Under the pieces are notes generated by a model. The model was not told the DNA's origin. It saw nothing but the letters and a program-made list of their open reading frames with translations, and made no database searches. 32,117 bases of DNA from Meridianimarinicoccus aquatilis (GTDB taxonomy: Bacteria > Pseudomonadota > Alphaproteobacteria > Rhodobacterales > Rhodobacteraceae), in contig NZ_SMZO01000044.1 in the NCBI RefSeq assembly GCF_004358675.1, positions 1 through 32,117 of the forward strand, written 5' to 3'. This document shows, one piece after another, positions 7,469-16,238 of the stretch. The translations under genes were made by a program, and so were the position numbers. How positions within the stretch are numbered: position 1 is the first letter of the stretch; each line of letters opens with the position of its first letter.

Positions 7469-7489
7469 ATGACGGTGACGGGCGTATGA
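7469..7489 (+). other. Micro-ORF coupled to the importer A ATPase
   Basis: ATG ACG GTG ACG GGC GTA TGA encodes MTVTGV. It has the only good ribosome-binding site here (AGGAGA 7457-7462, six bases from the ATG). Its stop overlaps the ATPase start in an ATGA arrangement. The ATPase ATG itself is 23 bases from that site, too far for normal initiation. This suggests reinitiation after the micro-ORF. Translation is inferred. Confidence 0.4.
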
Positions 7490-9012
7490 CTCAAGAGCCG
7501 ATCCTTCGGCTTGACGGGATCACCAAACGGTTCGGTGCAATCACCGCAAACGAGGATGTGACCATTGCGCTTGCTCCGGGTGAGGTGCTTGCGCTGCTTG
7601 GCGAAAATGGGGCTGGCAAGACCACGCTGATGAACATCCTGTTCGGCCACTACATGCCGGATGCGGGGACGGTCACGGTGGGGGGACAGGCGTTGCGCCT
7701 TGGCGTTCCGCGCGATGCCATCGCTGCCGGGGTTGGCATGGTCCACCAGCATTTCACACTGGCCCCGAACCTGACGGTACTTGAGAACGTGATGTGCGGG
7801 ACCGAACCGCTTGTATCGTTCAGGTCGGGCAGGGCGGCCGCGCGCGCCAAACTTGCGGGGCTGGCGGATCGCTTTGGTCTGGCGGTAGATCCCGACGCCC
7901 ATGTCAGTGCCTTGTCGGTTGGCCAGCAACAACGAGTCGAGATCCTCAAGGCCCTCTATAACGATGCACGCATACTGATTCTGGATGAACCAACGGCGGT
8001 TCTGACCCGCCCAGAGGCCGAGCACCTCTTTGCGACTTTACGCGATATGGCGCAGCAGGGGCTGTCGATTATCTTTATTTCCCACAAGCTGCACGAAGTC
8101 ATGGCCGGAGCAGACAGGGTGGTTGTGCTTCGCGGCGGGCGCGTCACCGCAGAACGGAAAACAGGCGCGACCAGTCAAGCTGAACTGGCAGAGCTTATGG
8201 TCGGCCGCCGTGTTGAACGCCCGGTCCGGCAGGCCAATCCGGTCGGGCCCCTACTGATCGAAGCGCGCAAGGCCGACGTTCCAATGCCCGGTGGTACGCC
8301 GCTCAGGTCAGTTGATTTCAGCCTGCGCGGCGCAGAAATCCTTGGCATCATCGGCGTGTCCGGGAATGGGCAAACAACCTTGGCGCATCTGTTGTCTGGT
8401 TTGGCGCGTCCGTCGAACGGCGAGGTGCTGATACTTGGCCAGGACGCGCGGGTCTTGAGCGCGGCAAAGATGGCAGCTATGGGCGTTGGCCGCATCCCTG
8501 AAGATCGCAACACCGAAGGGGCGGTGGGCAGTTTCCCATTGTGGCAAAACGCTGTGCTGGAACGTCTGTCAGATGTTCGGTTCTCGCGGTTTGGCGTCGT
8601 TCGGGGTGGGGCCGCGCGGCGATTTTGCGCCGATATTGCCACCCGGTTTGATTTGCGCGGGGGCGGGCCCGAGACGGAAACACGGCAGCTTTCGGGTGGG
8701 AACATGCAAAAGCTGATCCTTGGTCGAAACCTTGCTGATGCCCCTCGCATCCTGATCGCTGCACAGCCGACGCGGGGTCTGGACGAAGGGGCAATCGCTG
8801 CCATGCATGCAGAGTTGCTTGCCGCTGCCAAGGGCGGAACAGGGGTTGTCCTGATTTCCGAAGACTTGGATGAAGTTATCGCACTGGCGGATCGCGCGCA
8901 GGCGATTGTGAATGGCCGCTTGTCACCACCCGTTGCCGCCGAGGATCTGGATGCCCAGCGGCTTGGGTTGATGATGGCCGGCGTATGGGAGGGTATGGCC
9001 GATGCGGTTTGA
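7486..9012 (+). CDS. Double-domain ABC ATPase of importer A (BMP type)
   Basis: A 508-residue cytoplasmic ATPase with two fused nucleotide-binding domains, as usual for nucleoside and sugar importers of this class. Domain 1 has Walker A GENGAGKTT (39-47), the Q-loop region GMVHQHFTLAPNLT, signature LSVGQQQRVEILK and Walker B ILILDEPT. Domain 2 is degenerate in the normal way for this family: GVSGNGQTTL in place of Walker A, signature LSGGNMQKLILGRNL, and Walker B LIAAQPTRGLD with Gln where the catalytic Glu would be. So only the first site should hydrolyse ATP efficiently. The start at 7486 overlaps a micro-ORF stop. The 3' end overlaps the next permease by 11 bases. Confidence 0.92.
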   Translation: MTQEPILRLDGITKRFGAITANEDVTIALAPGEVLALLGENGAGKTTLMNILFGHYMPDAGTVTVGGQALRLGVPRDAIAAGVGMVHQHFTLAPNLTVLENVMCGTEPLVSFRSGRAAARAKLAGLADRFGLAVDPDAHVSALSVGQQQRVEILKALYNDARILILDEPTAVLTRPEAEHLFATLRDMAQQGLSIIFISHKLHEVMAGADRVVVLRGGRVTAERKTGATSQAELAELMVGRRVERPVRQANPVGPLLIEARKADVPMPGGTPLRSVDFSLRGAEILGIIGVSGNGQTTLAHLLSGLARPSNGEVLILGQDARVLSAAKMAAMGVGRIPEDRNTEGAVGSFPLWQNAVLERLSDVRFSRFGVVRGGAARRFCADIATRFDLRGGGPETETRQLSGGNMQKLILGRNLADAPRILIAAQPTRGLDEGAIAAMHAELLAAAKGGTGVVLISEDLDEVIALADRAQAIVNGRLSPPVAAEDLDAQRLGLMMAGVWEGMADAV

Positions 9013-10051
9013 ACGTCGGGAAAAGACGTCTGCCCTGCTTGGTATCGCAGCGCCCCTGATCGCAGTGGCTGTTGCCTTGGCCATGTCGGGCGTGCTCATC
9101 GCTCTGGCCGGTGCGCCGGTGCTCGAAGCGTATGGCCGCATCGCGATTGGGGCCTTCGGGTCGAAGCTGGCGATAACCGAAACGCTGACATGGGCGACAC
9201 CGCTGATCCTGACGGGGCTGGCTGCAGCGGTCGCCTTTCGCGCGCAGGTCTGGAACATCGGCGCAGAGGGGCAGCTTTACGCGGGTGCGCTTGCCGTTGC
9301 CGCCCTTGGCGCGGCCAATCCGCTGGGCTTGCCGCCCGCCGCGCTGATCGTTGTTCTGATGGTGGCGGGGGCGATTGCCGGTATGGTGCTGCTTGTGGTG
9401 CCTGTCATGCTGCGGTTGCGCTTTGGCGTGGACGAAGTCGTGACCACGCTGCTGGGCAATTTCATCGTCCTTCTGTTCGTGTCCCTCGCGGTCGAAGGGT
9501 TCTTGAAAGACCCCTTGGCCTTCGGATGGCCGCAATCGGTTCCCGTCGTGATGGAGGCCAGCCTGCCGCGTATCGTGGACAGGTCCCGCCTGCACTTGGG
9601 CTTGCCGATTGCCTGCGGTCTGGCGGTGCTGGTGTTCCTTGTCCTTCGCTATACTGTGTTCGGGATGCAGTCGCGTGCTGCGGGCCTGAACCCGGCGGCG
9701 GCAAGATTTGCCGGAGTACCGATTTCCGGCACGTTGATCCGGGTCGCTTGTCTGTCTGGGGGGCTTGCAGGGCTTGCTGGCGCGATCGAAGTGCTTGGGG
9801 TCAAAGGCTACGTCACCACCGACCTGTCGCCCGGTTTTGGGTATTCGGGCATCGTGGTCGCCATGTTGGCAGGGTTGAACCCGCTGGGAGTCGTGCTGGC
9901 CGCGCTCTTCGTGGCGGCGATGTTTGTCGGAGCTGATGGCATGAGCCGAACGCTTGATGTCCCCAGTTTCATCGCCGATGTAACCGTCTCTTTGTCGCTG
10001 CTTACGATGCTGATTGCGCTGTTCTTCACCAGCTGGCGGGTGCGTAAATGA
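9002..10051 (+). CDS. ABC permease 1 of importer A
   Basis: A 349-residue inner-membrane permease of the BPD_transp_2 type. Hydrophobic segments begin around residues 13, 60, 95, 110, 135 and 200, then run through the C-terminus. The conserved region AAVAFRAQVWNIGAEGQLYAGALA is characteristic of the first permease of BMP-type nucleoside importers. FGVDEVVTTLLGNFI and the late AGLAGAIEVLGVKGY match the same family. It overlaps the ATPase end by 11 bases and the next permease by ATGA. It should form a heterodimer with the product of 10048-10992. Confidence 0.9.
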   Translation: MRFERREKTSALLGIAAPLIAVAVALAMSGVLIALAGAPVLEAYGRIAIGAFGSKLAITETLTWATPLILTGLAAAVAFRAQVWNIGAEGQLYAGALAVAALGAANPLGLPPAALIVVLMVAGAIAGMVLLVVPVMLRLRFGVDEVVTTLLGNFIVLLFVSLAVEGFLKDPLAFGWPQSVPVVMEASLPRIVDRSRLHLGLPIACGLAVLVFLVLRYTVFGMQSRAAGLNPAAARFAGVPISGTLIRVACLSGGLAGLAGAIEVLGVKGYVTTDLSPGFGYSGIVVAMLAGLNPLGVVLAALFVAAMFVGADGMSRTLDVPSFIADVTVSLSLLTMLIALFFTSWRVRK

Positions 10052-10992
10052 CCGATCTGATCGACATCCTTTTTACTGTTGGGCTTTGGTCTTCTGTCCT
10101 GCGTATTGCAACACCGCTGATTTTCGGCACGCTTGGCGCGCTGCTGTGTGAAAGGGCAGGGGTGCTGAACCTTGGCATCGAAGGGATCATGACCTTTGGC
10201 GCGATGGCGGGATGGCTTGCTGTTTTCATGGGGGCCGATCTGTGGACGGGAATTCTGGTCGCTGCGCTGACCGGGGCGGCCTTTGGGCTGGTTCATGCCG
10301 CGCTGACCGTGACGCTGGGACTGTCGCAGCATGTGACGGGTCTGGGGATTACGCTGCTCGCCTCGTCCTTGTCCTATTACATCTTTCGTCTGGCCGTTGA
10401 CGTGCAAGGCACGCCGCCGACCATCGAACCTTTTGCGCCCTTGTCTGTTCCCGGTCTCTCCGACTTGCCGTTGATCGGGCCCGCGCTTTTTACGCAAACC
10501 GCGCCTACCTATCTCGCCATCGCGCTGGCCGGGGTGCTGGCCTATGTCCTGTTCCGCACGCCGCTTGGACTTGCCGTGCGCATGACCGGCGAAAACCCTC
10601 ATGCCGCCGAGGCGCAGGGCCTGAACCCGATCCACATCCGCTATGGCGCTGTCATCGCAGGCTCTGCGCTTATGGCGATGGGGGGGGCGTTCCTGACGCT
10701 GGCTGCCTTCAACAGCTTTTTCCCCACCATGATCCAAGGGCGCGGCTGGGTCTGCATCGCGTTGGTGGTCTTTTCGACATGGCGACCTGGCCGGGCGTTG
10801 TTCGGCGCACTGTTGTTTGCGCTTTTCGATGCCTACCAACTCAGGCTGCAAACGGTGTTCGGCAGCGCAGTGCCCTATCAATTGTTCCTGATGTTGCCCT
10901 ATATCCTGTCGATTGTCGCGTTGGTGGTGATGTCGCGCCGAGCGCGGGTGCCTCAGGCGCTGATGAAGCCCTATCGCCGCGGCGAACGCTAG
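10048..10992 (+). CDS. ABC permease 2 of importer A
   Basis: A 314-residue membrane protein, the second BPD_transp_2 permease. The family motif LCERAGVLNLGIEGIMTFGAMAG is near residue 30. Further hydrophobic segments follow, and the late motif GENPHAAEAQGLNP precedes GRGWVCIALVVFS, typical of the second permease of nucleoside-type importers. The start overlaps the stop of permease 1 (ATGA). It is the last gene of block A. Only three bases separate its stop from the stop of the convergent LysR gene, so no separate terminator fits between them. Confidence 0.9.
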   Translation: MTDLIDILFTVGLWSSVLRIATPLIFGTLGALLCERAGVLNLGIEGIMTFGAMAGWLAVFMGADLWTGILVAALTGAAFGLVHAALTVTLGLSQHVTGLGITLLASSLSYYIFRLAVDVQGTPPTIEPFAPLSVPGLSDLPLIGPALFTQTAPTYLAIALAGVLAYVLFRTPLGLAVRMTGENPHAAEAQGLNPIHIRYGAVIAGSALMAMGGAFLTLAAFNSFFPTMIQGRGWVCIALVVFSTWRPGRALFGALLFALFDAYQLRLQTVFGSAVPYQLFLMLPYILSIVALVVMSRRARVPQALMKPYRRGER

Positions 10993-10995
10993 AAT

Positions 10996-11892
10996 TCAGG
11001 GTTCCAGCAACGATTTTTCCAACTGCATCGCGAACTTCGCCGCAGCCACCGGAAGCGTGCGCCCGCGGAGCTGACACAAGTACAGATTGCCTGTTGGGAC
11101 ATCGCGCACATCCAGAGGCCTGCTGATGATCCCATCAACACCGTCTTTCGATGGCAGGCCGGCCGGGATCTGAAATGTGACCAATGGCTCTTGCGAGGGA
11201 TAGTGACGCAGAAATTCAAAGCTGTCTGACTCAACCGTGATCGATAGCTCGACAGTGGACCTCTGGCGCGCAATGTCGATCAGGTGCCGCACGCCGTAAG
11301 GCGTTGTCGGCAGCCCGATGGGATAGCCGGACAGATCGCGCAGCCGCAAGGTTTGCTTTGCGGCCAAAGGATGATCCACAGGCAGAACCGCACAAACCGT
11401 TTGCGGCACACTGGACAGCACTTGCACTTCGCTCAGCCGGATGGGTTCGAACACGACGGCAATATCCGCTGAGTGATCGACCAAAGCCTGCTCTGCCGCG
11501 GCCCGGTCGCGCAAATGCACCCCAAAGGTCACGGCGGGGTGGTCGCGCCGGTATCGGGCAATTTGCTCTGGCAGCACATAGGGCAACAAAGCTTGGCTAC
11601 ACGCGACGGCCACATGACCACGCCGTTCCCCGACAAGGTCCGCGATTTGGCTTTTCAGCTTTTCGACATCGGACACTTGCGTGCGAATGAGTTGGATCAG
11701 CAACTCGCCAGCCGGGGAAAGGCGCACACCGCGCGGCAACCGTTCAAAGACGGGCGCGCCCAATTCTTCTTCCATCGCCAAAAGCCGCCGGTTCAACGCG
11801 GAGGAGGTGATGGACAGTTGTTCGGCTGCTTTGCGGATGGATCCAGCTCGGGCAATTGCGTCGATATACCCAAGCGATGTGAGATAGCGCAT
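10996..11892 (-). CDS. LysR-family transcriptional regulator
   Basis: A 298-residue regulator. ATG 11892 is preferred, with AGGA six bases upstream and the usual LysR start MRYLTSLGYIDAIARAGS. A TTG at 11934 would add 14 residues and lie inside the putative operator. The winged helix-turn-helix fills residues 1-60 (IRKAAEQLSITSSALNRRL). The effector-binding domain starts around residue 90 (GHVAVACSQALLPYVLP), with the regulatory-fold stretch ADIAVVFEPI. It is divergent from operon B (binding protein at 12047) and convergent with operon A, so control of B and its own gene is likely and control of A possible. The inducer is probably a substrate or product of the hydrolases, which is inference. 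Confidence 0.9.
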   Translation of the reverse strand: MRYLTSLGYIDAIARAGSIRKAAEQLSITSSALNRRLLAMEEELGAPVFERLPRGVRLSPAGELLIQLIRTQVSDVEKLKSQIADLVGERRGHVAVACSQALLPYVLPEQIARYRRDHPAVTFGVHLRDRAAAEQALVDHSADIAVVFEPIRLSEVQVLSSVPQTVCAVLPVDHPLAAKQTLRLRDLSGYPIGLPTTPYGVRHLIDIARQRSTVELSITVESDSFEFLRHYPSQEPLVTFQIPAGLPSKDGVDGIISRPLDVRDVPTGNLYLCQLRGRTLPVAAAKFAMQLEKSLLEP

Positions 11893-11907
11893 TTCAATCC
11901 TGACTGC

Positions 11908-11936
11908 TGCATTTTTTGCATCGGTTTGCTGCAAAC
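11908..11936. promoter_or_regulatory. Probable LysR operator
   Basis: Two overlapping dyads lie directly upstream of the LysR start. TGCA-N5-TGCA at 11908-11920 has the T-N11-A form expected for LysR boxes. GTTTGCTGCAAAC at 11924-11936 is a perfect 13-bp palindrome around a central T. Together with TTGC-N11-GCAA (11916-11934) they make a compact site that could serve both divergent promoters. Confidence 0.5.
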
Positions 11937-11987
11937 ATAGCAGGAGACGTCAGCGCATCAACGGCCCATGGTTAAAACATCCTTGTC

Positions 11988-12019
11988 GCCCGGCAGTGCA
12001 TTTCCCCGCGCAGCCGGGC
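11988..12019 (+). repeat. Inverted repeat in the leader of operon B
   Basis: GCCCGGC at 11988-11994 and GCCGGGC at 12013-12019 form perfect 7-bp arms with an 18-base spacer. The site ends 11 bases before the TAGGAG ribosome-binding site of the binding-protein gene. It may be a 5' untranslated hairpin that protects or attenuates the message, or a second regulator site. No T-run follows, so a simple terminator is unlikely. Confidence 0.4.
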
Positions 12020-12046
12020 GGCTCAACGTTTAGGAGTTGCTTCTCA

Positions 12047-13171
12047 ATGCCCATGCATCCTTTCACCCGTCGCGGATTCCTTCGTTCAGGCGCCGCGCTC
12101 GCCGGCGCGGCTGCGGTATCGCCGCTTTCGATGCGCCCCGCTGCGGCGGCCGGTGACCTGACCGTCGGTTTCATTTATGTCGGTCCCAAAGATGACTTCG
12201 GCTACAACCAGGCCCATGCCGAAGGTGCCGCCGCCATAAAGGCGATCGAAGGTATCACGGTTGTGGAAGAAGAGAACGTCGCCGAAACGACCGATGTTCA
12301 AAAGACGATGGAGTCGATGATCAACTTCGACGGGGCATCTTTGCTGTTCCCAACGTCGTTCGGTTATTTCGACCCCCATATTCTGGAAGTCGCTCCCAAG
12401 TATCCTGACGTGCGCTTTGAGCACAGCGGCGGTTTGTGGTCAGCAGACAAGCACCCATCAAATGTCGGCAGCTACTTTGGCTATATCGGCATGGGTCAGT
12501 ATCTGAACGGTGTCGCCGCGGGTCATGCGACCAAGACCAAGAAGATCGGTTTCGTGGCTGCAAAGCCGATCCCGCAGGTTCTGCTGAACATCAACTCATT
12601 CCTTCTTGGGGCCCGGTCGGTCGATCCATCCATCACCTGCCAAGTGATCTTCACCGGCGAATGGTCCATGGCTGTGCGCGAAGCCGAAGCCACAAACGCG
12701 CTGGCCGATGGCGGTGCAGATGTCATCACCTGCCACGTGGACGGACCCAAGGTCGTCATGGAAACAGCAGCCTCGCGCGGTGCGTTCCTGTGCGGCTACC
12801 ATGCGGACCAATCGCCACTCGCGCCCGACATGTACCTGACCGGCGCTGAATGGAACTGGGCGCAGGTCTATACGGACATGATCAACAAAACTCTCGCTGG
12901 CGAGCCCATCGACAACTTTGTCCGGGGCGGGTTGGCCGATGGCTTCATCAAGATGTCGCCGCTTGGGCCGGCCGTGTCCGACGCATCCCGTGCACAGTTC
13001 GAAGCGACCAAGGCAGAGATCATGAAAGGTGGCTTTGCCGTCATAAAGGGCCCGCTCAAGGACAATGCAGGCAACGTGATCGCCGCCGAAGGTCAGGCCT
13101 TCGCCGAAACGGATGTCACGCTGGAAAGCATGGACTATCTGGTCGAGGGCGTCATTGGGTCCACGTCTTGA
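12047..13171 (+). CDS. BMP-family substrate-binding protein of ABC importer B
   Basis: A 374-residue periplasmic binding protein. ATG 12047 is preferred over the in-frame ATG at 11996 because TAGGAG lies ten bases upstream and the protein then begins with a twin-arginine signal (MPMHPFTRRGFLRSG, hydrophobic core, RPAAAAGD). The mature part has the BMP-family opening GDLTVGFIYVGPKDDFGYNQAHAEG. Further family stretches are LLFPTSFGYFDP, YFGYIGMGQYLNGVAAGH and the late GAEWNWAQVYTDMIN. Relatives of this subgroup are often found beside amidohydrolases. It is first in an operon with two permeases, formamidase, two cysteine hydrolases, the ATPase and a cupin. The ligand is unknown and is likely a nitrogen-rich small ring or ureide. 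Confidence 0.88.
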   Translation: MPMHPFTRRGFLRSGAALAGAAAVSPLSMRPAAAAGDLTVGFIYVGPKDDFGYNQAHAEGAAAIKAIEGITVVEEENVAETTDVQKTMESMINFDGASLLFPTSFGYFDPHILEVAPKYPDVRFEHSGGLWSADKHPSNVGSYFGYIGMGQYLNGVAAGHATKTKKIGFVAAKPIPQVLLNINSFLLGARSVDPSITCQVIFTGEWSMAVREAEATNALADGGADVITCHVDGPKVVMETAASRGAFLCGYHADQSPLAPDMYLTGAEWNWAQVYTDMINKTLAGEPIDNFVRGGLADGFIKMSPLGPAVSDASRAQFEATKAEIMKGGFAVIKGPLKDNAGNVIAAEGQAFAETDVTLESMDYLVEGVIGSTS

Positions 13172-13185
13172 TGGTTCGACGATGA
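13171..13185 (+). other. Second micro-ORF, between binding protein and permease of importer B
   Basis: ATG GTT CGA CGA TGA (MVRR). Its ATG overlaps the stop of the binding-protein gene (TGATG), and its stop overlaps the ATG of the permease gene (ATGA). No clear ribosome-binding site precedes the permease, so ribosomes may step from stop to start twice. This mirrors the micro-ORF at 7469-7489. The match may be chance. Confidence 0.25.
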
Positions 13186-14291
13186 CCGATCACGGCATCA
13201 CAGGCGGGGTCCATTCTGCGCCGTTTCAGGCTTGGCTCGCCCCTGTGGCGCGCCGGGCCGAGGCGGTGGTGCTTCCGCTAATGGCGTTGCTTGTGGGATT
13301 TGCCGTGTTCAGCCTGTTCTTGGTTGTTCAGGGCAAATCCCCGGCAGAGTTTTTCGGGTTGGTCTACAAGGCCGGGTTTGGCACGGCGTTTTCGTGGCAA
13401 AACACGCTCTCGCGCACCGCGCCCTTATTGTTCGCGGCCCTGTGCGTCGCTTTGCCAGCCCGGTTGGGATTGGTGGTGATCGGCGGCGAAGGCGCGATTG
13501 TACTTGGCGGATTGACAGCCGGTGTGCTGGGCGTGGCCCTTGCGGGGCTTCCCGCCGCACTTGCGCTGCCGGTTATGGTGGCGGGTGCAGCGGTGATCGG
13601 TGGGCTTTGGATCGGCACAGTTGGCGCGTTGCGGTACTTTCGCGGCGTGAACGAAACCATCGCCAGCCTGTTGATGGCCTACATTGCCATTGCCCTTATG
13701 AACCACTTGGTAGAAGGGCCGTTTCGCGACCCGGCTAGCCTGAACAAGCCCTCCACAGCCCCGCTGACCGACGCGCTCCGGGTTGGTGATATTCCCGGTT
13801 GGGATGTGCATTGGGGCCTGTTGGTTGGTGTTGTGGCCTGTGTCTTTTCTTGGGCCTTGATCGATCGGACCACTTGGGGATTTGCCGCGCGGATCGCAGG
13901 CGGCAATGTGGGCGCAGCGCAGGTGCAGGGCTTGCCGGTCGGGCGGCTGATCCTTGGTTTCACGGCCCTTGGCGGCGCGTTTGCCGGTCTTGCCGGGTTC
14001 TTTGAAGTAACGGCCGTGCACGGGTCGGCCAATGCGTCGCTTGCGTCAGGCTATGGCTATACCGGCATTCTCATCGCGTTTCTGGCGCGCCACAATCCGC
14101 TGGCGATTATCCCCGTGGCCATTCTGCTGGCCGGGTTCGAAGCGTCTTCGGGTCTGGTGCAACGGCGCATGGATCTGCCCGATGCGACCACGCTGGTGCT
14201 TCAGGGCATCGTCTTTGTGGCAATCCTGATCAGCGACACATTCTATGGCCGCTTCCGCATATTCGCGCCGGAAAGATGGAGCAAACCATGA
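13182..14291 (+). CDS. ABC permease 1 of importer B
   Basis: A 369-residue BPD_transp_2 permease. ATG 13182 (MTDHGITGG) is chosen because the longer in-frame start at 13113 lies 59 bases inside the binding-protein gene. A short cytoplasmic part is followed by the first membrane segment VVLPLMALLVGFAVFSLFLVV. Family stretches are LCVALPARLGLVVIGGEGAIVLGG (the importer A counterpart is FRAQVWNIGAEGQ), GVNETIASLLMAYI and AGLAGFFEVTAVHGS. It pairs with the next gene to form the membrane channel. Its stop overlaps the start of permease 2. Confidence 0.9.
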   Translation: MTDHGITGGVHSAPFQAWLAPVARRAEAVVLPLMALLVGFAVFSLFLVVQGKSPAEFFGLVYKAGFGTAFSWQNTLSRTAPLLFAALCVALPARLGLVVIGGEGAIVLGGLTAGVLGVALAGLPAALALPVMVAGAAVIGGLWIGTVGALRYFRGVNETIASLLMAYIAIALMNHLVEGPFRDPASLNKPSTAPLTDALRVGDIPGWDVHWGLLVGVVACVFSWALIDRTTWGFAARIAGGNVGAAQVQGLPVGRLILGFTALGGAFAGLAGFFEVTAVHGSANASLASGYGYTGILIAFLARHNPLAIIPVAILLAGFEASSGLVQRRMDLPDATTLVLQGIVFVAILISDTFYGRFRIFAPERWSKP

Positions 14292-15208
14292 GCGATCTGG
14301 GTATCTGGGCGGTTCCTCTGGCTATTCTTGGCGGCGCGATCCGTGTCTCTACACCGTTTCTGTTCGTCAGCCTTGGTGAAGTGCTGACCGAGCGGTCGGG
14401 CCGCATCAACCTTGGCTTGGAAGGCACTCTGGTCTTCGGCGCGATGTCGGGCTACGCCATTGCGTTTCTCACCGGATCGCCTTGGGCGGGGGTGCTGGCC
14501 GCTGCCGCTGCCGGCGCATTCTTCGGGCTGATCCACGGGTTGATCTGTTCGCTGCCGCGCGTGAACGACATTGCCATCGGCATTGCCATGATGATCCTCG
14601 GAATGGGTCTGGCGTTCTATTTCGGCAAACCCTTCGTGCAACCGGTCGCGCCGGACCTTCCTGCGATTTCCTTTGGCTGGTGGTCTGACCTTCCACAAGT
14701 GCGTGCCGCGCTTCAGGTCAATGTGCTGTTCCTGATCGGCGGGGTTGCCGCCTTTGCCCTGTGGTGGATGTTCCGGGCCACCCGCGTGGGCCTGATTATC
14801 CGGGTCGTGGGCGACAGTACCGACGCAGCGCGTGCCATGGGCTTGCGTCCGGCGCTTATCCGTACACTTGCCACAGCGGCGGGCGGGGCGTTTGCCGGGG
14901 TCGGTGGGGCCTACCTGTCGCTGTATTACCCAGGCAGCTGGAACGAAGGCCTGTCATCCGGGCAGGGGCTTATGGCCGTCGCGCTGGTGATCTTTGCGCG
15001 CTGGAACCCGATTGCCTGCTTTGGCGCTGCGCTGCTGTTTGGCGGGGCAGGGGCGCTTGGTCCCGCGCTGCAATCGGTCGGCGTATCCGAAGGGTACTAC
15101 CTGTATTACGCAGCACCTTATGTGCTGACGCTAGGCGTCTTGATCGCCACCTCGTCGCCCCGGCAGGCGATGACGGGCGCGCCCGGCGAGCTATCCATCA
15201 CCAAGTAA
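14288..15208 (+). CDS. ABC permease 2 of importer B
   Basis: A 306-residue membrane protein of the BPD_transp_2 family. ATG 14288 overlaps the previous stop (ATGA); an in-frame ATG at 14276 would add only four residues. The family signature LTERSGRINLGLEGTLVFGAMSG lies near residue 30, matching its counterpart in importer A. Later stretches VVGDSTDAARAMGLRP and GGAFAGVGGAYLSLYYPGSW are typical of nucleoside-type permeases. Formamidase follows after ten bases with its own strong ribosome-binding site. Confidence 0.9.
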   Translation: MSDLGIWAVPLAILGGAIRVSTPFLFVSLGEVLTERSGRINLGLEGTLVFGAMSGYAIAFLTGSPWAGVLAAAAAGAFFGLIHGLICSLPRVNDIAIGIAMMILGMGLAFYFGKPFVQPVAPDLPAISFGWWSDLPQVRAALQVNVLFLIGGVAAFALWWMFRATRVGLIIRVVGDSTDAARAMGLRPALIRTLATAAGGAFAGVGGAYLSLYYPGSWNEGLSSGQGLMAVALVIFARWNPIACFGAALLFGGAGALGPALQSVGVSEGYYLYYAAPYVLTLGVLIATSSPRQAMTGAPGELSITK

Positions 15209-15218
15209 GGAGAGAGCC

Positions 15219-16238
15219 ATGAACGGGCTTGGAGGTCTGAACAAATCCCCAAACGGTGTTGTCATCGGATTGGTACAACTGAAACTTCCTGACGTGAAAA
15301 CCAAGGCGGACCTGACGGCGCAAACCGCCCGCGTGGTTGAGCTTCTCGGCAAGGCGCGGCGCAACAATGCCGGCATGGATCTGGTGGTGTTTCCCGAATA
15401 CATGCTGCACGGCCTGTCGATGGATACCAACCCAGAGATCATGTGCGATCTGGATGGGCCAGAAGTGGCCGCCCTGAAAGCTGCCTGCATCGAGCACGAC
15501 ATCTGGGGCTGCTTTTCGATCATGGAAGCGAATCCTGGTGGCAACCCGTTCAATTCCGGGATCATCATCGACAACACGGGCGAGATGCAGCTTTACTATC
15601 GCAAGCTGCACCCATGGGTGCCTGTCGAACCGTGGGAGCCGGGCGATCTGGGCATTCCGGTGATCGACGGTCCAAAAGGCTGCAAGCTGTCGCTGATCAT
15701 CTGCCATGACGGTATGTTCCCTGAAATGTCACGCGAAGCGGCGTACAAGGGCGCCGAGATCATGTTGCGCACGGCGGGGTATACCGCGCCCATCCGCGAA
15801 AGCTGGCGTTTCACCAACCAGTCGAACGCTTTCTGCAACCTGATGGTCACCGCGAATGTCTGCATGTGCGGGTCTGACGGCACATTTGACAGTATGGGCG
15901 AAGGGATGATCTGCAACTTCGATGGCAGCACCATTGCCCACGGCACCACCGGCCGGGTGGACGAAATCATCACCGCCGAAGTCCGCCCCGATCTTGTCCG
16001 CGAGGCGCGGGTGCACTGGGGGGTGGAAAACAACATCTACCAGCTTGGGCATCGGGGGTATGTCGCCGTGCAGGGCGGGGCAGGGGACTGCCCTTATACG
16101 TACATGACCGATCTGGCGGCGGGCCAGTATCGCCTGCCGTGGGAGGATGAGGTCAAGGTCACTGACGGCACGTCCTGCGGGTTCGAGGCCCCCACACGCA
16201 GTTACGCCCCAAGCGCGCGCAAAGAGGCCGCCGAATGA
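15219..16238 (+). CDS. amiF: Formamidase (nitrilase superfamily, AmiF type)
   Basis: A 339-residue cytoplasmic enzyme that hydrolyses formamide to formate and ammonium. The start has AAGGAGAG upstream. The Glu-Lys-Cys triad is visible: E60 in [11 protein letters not shown]129 in LYYRKLHPW and C162 in [10 protein letters not shown], with the extra structural glutamate E137 in [12 protein letters not shown]. Length and motifs match Helicobacter AmiF (334 residues) nearly end to end, including [26 protein letters not shown] and [13 protein letters not shown]. The stretch [18 protein letters not shown] sits where AmiF has its own substrate loop, so the exact amide could differ. Its place between importer genes and biuret-hydrolase-like genes suggests that the imported compound yields formamide or another formyl amide. 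Confidence 0.88.
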   Translation: MNGLGGLNKSPNGVVIGLVQLKLPDVKTKADLTAQTARVVELLGKARRNNAGMDLVVFPEYMLHGLSMDTNPEIMCDLDGPEVAALKAACIEHDIWGCFSIMEANPGGNPFNSGIIIDNTGEMQLYYRKLHPWVPVEPWEPGDLGIPVIDGPKGCKLSLIICHDGMFPEMSREAAYKGAEIMLRTAGYTAPIRESWRFTNQSNAFCNLMVTANVCMCGSDGTFDSMGEGMICNFDGSTIAHGTTGRVDEIITAEVRPDLVREARVHWGVENNIYQLGHRGYVAVQGGAGDCPYTYMTDLAAGQYRLPWEDEVKVTDGTSCGFEAPTRSYAPSARKEAAE

